Below are positions 1 to 5,112 of a stretch of DNA of 5,112 nucleotides, piece by piece. Position 1 is the stretch's first letter; each line of letters opens with the position of its first letter. This stretch comes from Kitasatospora phosalacinea (GTDB lineage: Bacteria > Actinomycetota > Actinomycetes > Streptomycetales > Streptomycetaceae): positions 1-5,112 of the forward strand of contig NZ_JNWZ01000129.1 of assembly GCF_000716545.1 (NCBI RefSeq). The letters are read 5' to 3'. The position numbers and the translations under genes are program-made. Under the pieces are notes generated by a model that saw only the letters and a list, made by a program, of their open reading frames with translations, searched no databases and was not told where the DNA came from.

Positions 1-42
1 GGGGGCGTCGGGGGTGACGGGGGCGGCGGGAGTGGTGGTCAT
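1..42 (-). CDS. Probable start of a further downstream gene (3' partial, 14 codons)
   Basis: An ATG at 42 on the minus strand opens a frame that reads MTTTPAAPVTPDAP before the window ends. The Thr/Pro/Ala-rich beginning is a common N-terminus style in actinomycete proteins, and a purine-rich AGGAAGG lies upstream. It follows the NRPS gene after 91 nt on the same strand, so it could belong to the same transcription unit. Nothing in 14 residues identifies the product. The spacing between the purine tract and the ATG (12 nt) is longer than ideal, so the start could be elsewhere or the frame may not be a gene. Confidence 0.5.
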   Translation of the reverse strand, partial: MTTTPAAPVTPDAP

Positions 43-133
43 GCGGCCGGGGCGCCTTCCTGGAGCGGTGCGCGTACTTCGCGGACGGCGGGGGTGGGGT
101 GGGTGGTGCGCGGCCGGGGTCACGCGGCCGGGG
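43..133 (-). other. Short intergenic spacer, no clear terminator
   Basis: These 91 nt separate the C-A-PCP stop from the next probable start. On the minus strand the spacer is pyrimidine-rich (C/A runs), holds one copy of the 14-bp duplication and only a weak hairpin (68-86) without a T-tract. I see no promoter consensus. The likely reading is that transcription continues through it, but a promoter of unfamiliar sequence cannot be excluded. Confidence 0.5.
55..61 (-). promoter_or_regulatory. Possible ribosome binding site (AGGAAGG) for the downstream partial gene
   Basis: The minus strand carries AGGAAGG 12 nt before the ATG at 42. It is the only purine-rich Shine-Dalgarno-like tract in the otherwise pyrimidine-rich spacer, which supports a start at 42, but the distance is on the long side. 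Confidence 0.45.
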
Positions 134-138
134 TCACG
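111..138. repeat. 14-bp tandem duplication across the stop codon of the C-A-PCP gene
   Basis: CGGCCGGGGTCACG occurs twice back to back (111-124 and 125-138, plus strand), followed by a degenerate third start (CGGTCGGGG). The right-hand copy contains the TGA stop (136-134, minus strand) of the C-A-PCP gene; the left-hand copy lies in the spacer. It looks like a replication slippage product. No regulatory role is evident. Confidence 0.85.
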
Positions 139-3100
139 CGGTCGGGGCGTCCTCGTCGATCAGGGCCCGCACCTCGTCCTCGCTGAGCGCGTCGATCTCC
201 GCGAGCAGCAGTTCCTCGACGGCGGCGGCCGTGCCGGCGACCGTCGGCGAGGTGAACAGCACCCGCACCGGGAGGTCGAGTTCGAGTGCGGCGCGCAGCC
301 GGGCCAGCACCCGGACGGCGAGCAGCGAGTGGCCGCCGAGCGCGAAGAAGTCGTCGTGCGCGCCGAGCCGGTCCACGTCCAGCCCCAGCACCTCGGACCA
401 GACCTCGGCGACCAGCAGTTCGGCGTCCGTGGCCGGCGCGACCCGCTCGGTGGCGGCGGCCGGTGTGGTGGCGGGGGAGGGCAGGGCGGCCCGGTCGAGC
501 TTGCCGCGGACGGTCAGCGGCAGCCGCTCCAGCGGCAGGCAGACGTCCGGGACGAGGTGCGCGGGCAGCACCGCGCGCAGCCGGTGGCGCAGCTCCTCGC
601 CGTGCGGCGGGCGCCCGGCGTCGGCGGGCACCACCCAGGCGGCCAGCAGCTGCCGCCCGGCCTCGTCGTGCAGGTCCACCACGGCCTGCGCGACGTCCGG
701 CTGCGCCAGCAGCGCGGCCTCCACCTCGGCGGGCTCCACCCGGTACCCGCGCACCTTGAGCTGGCGGTCGCGGCGGCCCAGGAACTCCAGCGAGCCGTCC
801 GGCCGCAGCCGGGCCAGGTCGCCGGTGCGGTACATCCGGCCGCCGGTGAACGGGTCCGCGGCGAACCGCTCCGCCGTCAGCTCGGGCCGGCCCAGGTAGC
901 CGTCGGCGAGGCCGTCCCCGCCCAGCCACAGCTCGCCGGGGACCCCCGACGGCACCGGGCGGCCGCCGTCGTCCAGCAGGTGGGCGACGGTCGCGGCGAT
1001 CGGCCGGCCGATGCCCGGGCGGACGACCGCGTCGGTGGGGCCCAGTCGGCAGGCGGTGGCGATCACCGCCGCCTCGGTCGGACCGTAGGTGTTCCACAGC
1101 TCGACGCGGTCGCCGAAGCGGTCGCGCCAGGCCGCGACCGAGGCCGGGGCGACCTGGTCGCCGCCCAGCACCACCGCGCGCAGCGCCGGGGGCCACGGGA
1201 CGGCCGGGCCGGCCGCGACCAGCTCCTGCCAGTACGCCGTCGGCAGGTCGAGCACCGTCAGCGAGCGGCCCTGCGGACCGCCCAGCCAGTCCGGGAGCTC
1301 GGCGGACGGCACCGGCAGCAGGACCACCTCCGCGCCGTGCGCGAGCGCGGGGAAGACCTCCTCCACGTGCGTGTCGAACCCGAGCGAGGCGAACTGCAGC
1401 ACCCGCTCGCCGGGGCCCAGTCCGTACGCCGCGCCCATCCAGCGCACCCGGGCGAGCAGCGCCCGGTGCGGGACGGCCACCGCCTTCGGCTCGCCGGTGG
1501 AGCCGGAGGTGTACAGCACGTAGGCGGGGTCGGCGGGCGACGGGGGATCGAACGCGCCTTCACCGGAGGGTTGTTGGGGGCCGTCGAGCGAGGCGGGACG
1601 GGGAGTGGGAGTGGCGGGGTCGGCGGGCGACGGGGGATCGAACGCGCCTTGCCCGTCCGGGAGCGGGGCGAGGCGGGCGGTGGGCAGGTCGGTGTCGGTG
1701 TCGGGGACGCCCGGGGCGGCCAGAACGGCGGTGGCGCCCGCGCCGTGCAGCATGGCGCGCAGGCGGGGCGCGGGGAGGGCCGGGTCCAGCGGGAGGTAGG
1801 CGCAGCCGGCCAGCAGGACGCCCAGCATGCCGGTCAGCAGCTCGGCGGAGCGGGTGCCGAGCAGCCCGACCGGTGTGCGCGGGAGCGCTCCCACCGTGCG
1901 GACGGCGGCCTCCGCCCGGCGCGCTCCGGCGAGCAACTCCCGGTAGCTGAAGGACCGCTCGCCGTCCCGGAGGGCGACCGCGTCCGGCGTCGCGGCGGCC
2001 TGCCGCAGCAGCAGGTCGAGCACCGTCTCGGGGTCGTCCGGCACGCCGTCCGGGCCGCGCAGCAGTGCGCCCTCCTCGTCCGGGGAGAGCAGGGAGAGCG
2101 CGGTGACCGGCAGCTCGGGCTCGGCGAGGGCGTTGCGGGCCAGGACCGGCAGGCGGTCCAGCAGGGCCTGTGCGGCGGCGGCGTCCAGCACCGCGGGGTC
2201 GTACGCCAGCAGCAGGTGCAGCCCGCCGCCGGCGGCCGGCCAGGCGTCCAGCGAGGTGTCGAAGGGCGTCGGCGCGGGCAGGCCGGGCAGCGCGTCCACC
2301 CGGAGCGGGCCGGCGCCGTCGGACGGGTCGGGCGCGGCCGACTCGGTGTGCAGGTTGAACCAGTGCCGGAACAGCTGCCGCTGGCCCTCCCCGCGCGCCG
2401 TGCCCAGCTCGCCCAGCAGCCGCTCGTACGGGACCTGAGGGTGCGAGAGCGCGCCCGTGACGGTGGCCCGGGTGCGCTCCAGCAGGGCGGCGAAACCGGC
2501 CTCGCCGCCGAGGTCGGCGCGCAGCGGCAGCACGGCCGTGAAGCAGCCCACCAGGTGCTCGTCCGCACGGCGCTCGCGCCCGGCCGTCGGCGCGCCCACC
2601 ACCAGGTCCAGCTGCCCGGTGTGCCGGCCCACCAGCAGCTGGTACAGCGCCAGCCAGGCCATGAACGGGGTGCAGGAGTGCCGCCGGGCGAAACCCTCGA
2701 CCGCGGCCGCCGAGGCCGCGTCGACCTCCGCCCGCACCCAGTGCGCCCGACCGTCCGCCGGAGCGGCGGGACGCGGCGGCGGGGTGCCCGGCGGCAGGCC
2801 CCGGCCGGGCGGGGCGGCGAGCTCGGCCGCCCAGTACGCGGCCGCCCGGTCCGCCGCCGGGCCCTCCGCCCGGGCCCGCTGCCACATCACGTGGTCGCCG
2901 AACCCGCCCGGCAGCGGCGGCAGTTCCGGCTCCCGCCCGTCCGCCGCCGCCCGGTGCGCGGCCAGCAGCTCGTCCAGCAGCAGCCGGATCGACCAGCCGT
3001 CCGACACCAGGTGGTGCGCGGCCAGCAGCAGCACGTGCGCCCACTCGCCCGTCCGGTACAGCTCGACCCGCAGCAGCGGCCCCCGCGCCGTCGCGTACGG

Positions 3101-3421
3101 CCGCCCGCCGCACGCCTCGGCCAGGCGCAGCGCGGCCGCCTCCGGGTCCGGCTCGGCCCGCAGGTCGTGCAGCGGGACGGGCACCTCGACCCGGTCGGCG
3201 ACCCGCTGCACGGGCACGCCGTCGACCTCCGCGAACGACGTCCGCAGCGGCTCGTGCCGGGCCACCACGGCGGCCACCGCCCGGCGGAACGCCTCCGGGT
3301 CGAGCGGGCCGGTCAGCCGGCGCAGGGTGACCAGGTTCTCCGAGACGTCCGACGGGTCCAGCCGCTGGAGGAACCACATCCGCTGCTGGCCCGGCGTCAG
3401 CGGGTACTCGCGCTCAGACAT
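134..3421 (-). CDS. NRPS module C-A-PCP (complete, 1095 aa)
   Basis: One full elongation module that selects, activates and adds one amino acid. The start is the ATG at 3421, behind GAGGAG; the frame is open further upstream, but that part is antiparallel-free overlap with the real C-PCP gene in another frame, and the C domain begins right after this ATG. C domain (about 5-440): GQQRMW (11-16), RHEPLRTSF (55-63), intact HHLVSDGWS (136-144), GCFTAVLPLR (292-301). A domain (about 465-980): FSYREL (491), LLAGCAYLPLDP (536), P-loop YTSGSTGEPK (637-646, followed by Ala instead of the usual Gly), FDTHVEEVF (682), NTYGPTE (777-783), YRTGDL (864-869), GRRDRQLKVRGYR (882-894), catalytic Lys 974 in VRGKLDR. 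PCP (about 1000-1075): LGGHSLL with Ser 1032. The pocket residues D683, T684, E687, D725, V751, G753, T778, V786, I787 and K974 suggest a basic amino acid (inference from a hand alignment to GrsA). A short acidic tail (EIDALSEDEVRALIDED, 1085-1091 region) may aid docking. There is no epimerization or thioesterase domain. Confidence 0.96.
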   Translation of the reverse strand: MSEREYPLTPGQQRMWFLQRLDPSDVSENLVTLRRLTGPLDPEAFRRAVAAVVARHEPLRTSFAEVDGVPVQRVADRVEVPVPLHDLRAEPDPEAAALRLAEACGGRPYATARGPLLRVELYRTGEWAHVLLLAAHHLVSDGWSIRLLLDELLAAHRAAADGREPELPPLPGGFGDHVMWQRARAEGPAADRAAAYWAAELAAPPGRGLPPGTPPPRPAAPADGRAHWVRAEVDAASAAAVEGFARRHSCTPFMAWLALYQLLVGRHTGQLDLVVGAPTAGRERRADEHLVGCFTAVLPLRADLGGEAGFAALLERTRATVTGALSHPQVPYERLLGELGTARGEGQRQLFRHWFNLHTESAAPDPSDGAGPLRVDALPGLPAPTPFDTSLDAWPAAGGGLHLLLAYDPAVLDAAAAQALLDRLPVLARNALAEPELPVTALSLLSPDEEGALLRGPDGVPDDPETVLDLLLRQAAATPDAVALRDGERSFSYRELLAGARRAEAAVRTVGALPRTPVGLLGTRSAELLTGMLGVLLAGCAYLPLDPALPAPRLRAMLHGAGATAVLAAPGVPDTDTDLPTARLAPLPDGQGAFDPPSPADPATPTPRPASLDGPQQPSGEGAFDPPSPADPAYVLYTSGSTGEPKAVAVPHRALLARVRWMGAAYGLGPGERVLQFASLGFDTHVEEVFPALAHGAEVVLLPVPSAELPDWLGGPQGRSLTVLDLPTAYWQELVAAGPAVPWPPALRAVVLGGDQVAPASVAAWRDRFGDRVELWNTYGPTEAAVIATACRLGPTDAVVRPGIGRPIAATVAHLLDDGGRPVPSGVPGELWLGGDGLADGYLGRPELTAERFAADPFTGGRMYRTGDLARLRPDGSLEFLGRRDRQLKVRGYRVEPAEVEAALLAQPDVAQAVVDLHDEAGRQLLAAWVVPADAGRPPHGEELRHRLRAVLPAHLVPDVCLPLERLPLTVRGKLDRAALPSPATTPAAATERVAPATDAELLVAEVWSEVLGLDVDRLGAHDDFFALGGHSLLAVRVLARLRAALELDLPVRVLFTSPTVAGTAAAVEELLLAEIDALSEDEVRALIDEDAPTA
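1523..1650. repeat. Perfect 38-bp direct repeat (two copies, 90 bp apart, in frame) inside the A domain
   Basis: Positions 1523-1560 and 1613-1650 are identical, separated by 52 unrelated bases. The offset of 90 bp is exactly 30 codons, so in the C-A-PCP protein the peptide GAFDPPSPADPA appears twice, at residues 592-603 and 622-633, directly before the P-loop YTSGSTG (A3) of the A domain. The intervening residues are Pro/Thr/Gln-rich. It falls where A domains have a variable surface stretch between motifs A2 and A3, so the enzyme can plausibly tolerate it. Recombination between the copies would remove exactly 30 residues without shifting the frame. Confidence 0.95.
3414..3421 (-). other. 8-nt start/stop overlap between the two NRPS genes (ATGTCTGA)
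   Basis: The minus strand reads ATGTCTGA here: the ATG starts the C-A-PCP gene and the TGA ends the C-PCP gene in another frame. Such overlap normally means the two genes are on one transcript and that translation of the second is coupled to the first, which favours equal amounts of two proteins that must hand a peptide to each other. The overlap is seen directly; the coupling is inferred. Confidence 0.9.
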
Positions 3422-5112
3422 GCTGCTGCTCCTCGGTGAGACGGGCCAGCACGGCGCCGAAGCCGGCCGGGGTGGGGGACTCGAAGAACGCCGAGGCCGG
3501 GACGTCCACGCCGAACCGCTCGGCGATCCGGGCGGCGATCCGCACCACGGCGAGCGAATCCCCGCCGTGCGCGAACAGGTCGTCGTGGTCGCCGACCTCC
3601 GCCAGGCCCAGGACCTCCCCCCACAGCGCGCGCAGCTCCGCGACCGGGCCCGCGGCTCCGCCCGCCGCCGGGCGGGCCCGCGGGGCCGGACGGGACGGCG
3701 CCGGCGAAGCGGGCGGACGCCAGGGCCCGGCCGTCCGGACACCGCTCAGCGCGGCCTCCGGACGGTCGGCCAGCGCCGCCAGCAACTCGGCCAGCGCGTC
3801 CGCGAACCCCGCCACCGCGGAACGGGCGAACCGCTCGCACGGGTACGTCAGCACCAGCTCCGCGCCCTCCGGCCCGACCCCCGCCGCCAGCACCAGGTCG
3901 TACCCGGTGCCGTCGACCTCCTGCCCCCACGGCGCGGCGTCCAGGTTCGGACCCCATCCCGGGCCCGGGCCGCCCGCCGCGACCTCCGTGCGCTCCACGA
4001 ACAGCACCTGGAACAGCGGGTGCACCCCCGGCGCGCGGCGCGGGGCCACCGCCGAGACGATCCGGTCGAACGGTGCCGCCTGCGCCAGCCCCGCCGCCAG
4101 CGCCTCCCGCACCCGGGGCGCGAACGAACGGAACGCCGGATCGTCCGCCAGCGACACCCGCAGCGGCAGCAGATCCGTGAAGCACCCCACCACGGCGTCC
4201 AGTTCGGGGTGCGGACGACCGCCCGACACCACCCCCACCGTCACCTCCCGGCGCCCCGCGCACCGCGCCAGCACCACCAGGAACCCGGCCAGCAGCACGG
4301 TGTGCCCCGTCAGCCGCGCCCCGTCGCCGACCCCCCGCAGCCGCTCCACCACCGCGCCGGGCACCCGGACGGAGACCGTCGCGGTACGGCGGCCGCCACC
4401 GCCGCCGGGAGCCTTCGGGGCCGCCAGGCCGAGCTCCAGCACCGGGGGCGCGCCGTCCAGCAGGTGCCGCCAGTACGCCAGGCGCTCCGGCAGGACGCGG
4501 TCCAGCCGGGAGCGGGACCAGGCCGCGTAGTCCGCGTACTGCGGGCGGTCGTCCGGCGACGGCGCGCCGTCCGGGGCCGGGGCGTCGCCGGCGCGGTACG
4601 CCGCCGCCAGCTCGGCGGTCAGCAGCTCCGCCGAGCGGGCGTCCGCCGCGATGTGGTGGCACACCAGCAGCAGCCGGTGCCGGTCGGCGGCCAGCCGCAG
4701 CACCGTCAACCGCAGCATCGGCCCCGCCGCCAGGTCGAAACGGTGCCCGCCCGCCTCCACGGCCAGGGCGGCGGCCAGCGCCTCGCGCTCCGGCTCCGGC
4801 GCGAAGGAGAGGTCCAGCAGGTCGATCAGGGAGGCGGACCGGCCGGGCGGCAGCGGGGCCTCGGGGCGGAGCTGGACGGGCTCCCCGTCGACCTCCGCGT
4901 AGCGCGTCCGCAGGACCGGGTGCCGGTCGACCACCACCGCGAGCGCGGCCGTCAACCGGTCCAGGTCCAGCGGGCCGTCCAGCGCCAGGCCCGCCGTCAC
5001 CGGCGGCGAGGCGGCCGGGCCGCCGATCCGCTCCGCCAGCCACAGCCGGCGCTGCTCCGCCGAGCACACCACCGGACGGCCGTCCCGCGGCAGCCGGGGC
5101 ACGCCCCGGCCC
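3414..5112 (-). CDS. NRPS C-PCP protein lacking an A domain (5' partial)
   Basis: C-terminal part of a nonribosomal peptide synthetase; the reading frame stays open to the window edge. Residues are numbered from a GTG at 5102, which is probably not the true start: the preceding codons are open, and the PRLPRDG stretch looks like the linker that joins an upstream carrier to a C domain inside a larger synthetase. The condensation domain (about 10-445) shows the C1-like SAEQRRLW (14-21), RHPVLRTRY (60-68), the catalytic region HHIAADA (149-155; the canonical HHxxxDG ends in Gly), YADYAAW (189-195), GCFTDLLPLR (306-315) and HPLFQVLF (361-368). A Pro/Ala/Arg-rich linker (about 458-487) leads straight to a peptidyl carrier domain (about 488-555), whose HGGDSL motif puts the phosphopantetheine Ser at 516. 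No A motifs lie between C and PCP, so the carrier must be loaded in trans or left unloaded. The domain identities are seen directly; the function is inferred from the family. The protein ends only a few residues after the carrier and overlaps the next gene by 8 nt. Confidence 0.93.
   Translation of the reverse strand, partial: GRGVPRLPRDGRPVVCSAEQRRLWLAERIGGPAASPPVTAGLALDGPLDLDRLTAALAVVVDRHPVLRTRYAEVDGEPVQLRPEAPLPPGRSASLIDLLDLSFAPEPEREALAAALAVEAGGHRFDLAAGPMLRLTVLRLAADRHRLLLVCHHIAADARSAELLTAELAAAYRAGDAPAPDGAPSPDDRPQYADYAAWSRSRLDRVLPERLAYWRHLLDGAPPVLELGLAAPKAPGGGGGRRTATVSVRVPGAVVERLRGVGDGARLTGHTVLLAGFLVVLARCAGRREVTVGVVSGGRPHPELDAVVGCFTDLLPLRVSLADDPAFRSFAPRVREALAAGLAQAAPFDRIVSAVAPRRAPGVHPLFQVLFVERTEVAAGGPGPGWGPNLDAAPWGQEVDGTGYDLVLAAGVGPEGAELVLTYPCERFARSAVAGFADALAELLAALADRPEAALSGVRTAGPWRPPASPAPSRPAPRARPAAGGAAGPVAELRALWGEVLGLAEVGDHDDLFAHGGDSLAVVRIAARIAERFGVDVPASAFFESPTPAGFGAVLARLTEEQQHV
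3429..3434 (-). promoter_or_regulatory. Ribosome binding site GAGGAG for the C-A-PCP gene
   Basis: On the minus strand GAGGAG is followed by 7 nt (CAGCAGC) and then the ATG at 3421. This is a good match to the actinomycete Shine-Dalgarno consensus at good spacing. It lies inside the last codons of the upstream C-PCP gene and decides the start of the C-A-PCP gene in favour of 3421 over the longer open frame. Confidence 0.85.

Noticed and set aside
68..86. Possible terminator hairpin in the spacer (GTCCGCG - AAGTA - CGCGCAC on the minus strand)
   Set aside because: The 7-bp stem has an internal mismatch and no T-tract follows; such imperfect palindromes arise by chance in this composition.
1560..3377. 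Minus-strand 605-codon frame within the C-A-PCP gene
   Set aside because: Out-of-frame shadow rich in Gly, Ala, Arg and Pro; the true frame carries all NRPS motifs.
14..3439. Very long plus-strand open frame (1141 codons) opposite the NRPS module
   Set aside because: It lies antisense to a fully motif-supported C-A-PCP gene; its translation is a low-complexity Arg/Gly/Gln/Val mix with no recognisable domain. Long antisense frames are expected in GC-rich DNA with strong third-position bias.
3422..3742. Upstream extension of the C-A-PCP frame to a start at 3742
   Set aside because: The extension overlaps the carrier domain of the upstream gene in a different frame, has Arg/Ser/Pro-rich non-domain sequence, and the ATG at 3421 has a strong GAGGAG site at 7 nt.
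3436..4530. Plus-strand 364-codon frame
   Set aside because: Antisense to the C-PCP gene; Ser/Ala/Arg-rich composition with no domain signal.
4637..4660. First C domain as an epimerization or heterocyclization domain
   Set aside because: It has HHxxxDA, not the DxxxxD of heterocyclization domains, and the flanking motifs and position before a PCP do not fit an epimerization domain, which follows its carrier.
3397..5067. Minus-strand 556-codon frame overlapping the C-PCP gene
   Set aside because: Out-of-frame shadow; the C1-C6 and PCP motifs are in the other frame.
5093..5102. GTG at 5102 as the start of the C-PCP gene
   Set aside because: The frame remains open to the window edge and the PRLPRDG stretch resembles an internal carrier-to-C linker; only 10 bases upstream are visible, so no ribosome binding site can be judged. 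Treated as partial.

Overview
This is a very GC-rich window with strong G/C bias at third codon positions, typical of an actinomycete such as a streptomycete (Streptomyces or Kitasatospora-like). That attribution rests on composition and gene style only. Every convincing gene lies on the minus strand, so the window reads from right (5112) to left (1). It is an internal piece of a nonribosomal peptide synthetase (NRPS) gene cluster.

Layout in the direction of transcription: (1) 5112-3414 is the 3' part of an NRPS gene encoding a condensation (C) domain followed directly by a peptidyl carrier domain (PCP), with no adenylation (A) domain between them. Its 5' end lies beyond the window. (2) 3421-134 is a complete 1095-residue NRPS module, C-A-PCP, which starts inside the stop region of gene 1 (8-nt overlap) behind a clear GAGGAG ribosome binding site. 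(3) 133-43 is a short intergenic spacer without a convincing terminator. (4) 42-1 holds the probable first 14 codons of a third gene, cut off by the window edge.

How they would work together (inference from NRPS logic): the C-PCP protein carries the growing peptide on a carrier that must be charged by an A domain elsewhere. The C domain of gene 2 would then transfer that peptide onto the amino acid selected by the gene 2 A domain. The specificity pocket of that A domain, aligned by hand to GrsA, reads approximately D-T-E-D-V-G-T-V-I-K. Its acidic residues at positions 239 and 278 suggest a basic amino acid of the lysine, beta-lysine, ornithine or arginine kind. There is no epimerase, methyltransferase or thioesterase domain in the window, so chain release happens elsewhere.

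The most interesting points are the A-less C-PCP unit with an unusual HHxxxDA motif and a GGDS-type carrier, the shared loss of the C5 asparagine in both C domains, the bare protein-protein junction at a start/stop overlap, and an in-frame 38-bp direct repeat with odd codon use just before the A3 loop of the A domain. The architecture is that of a known enzyme class. I see no clearly new kind of system.
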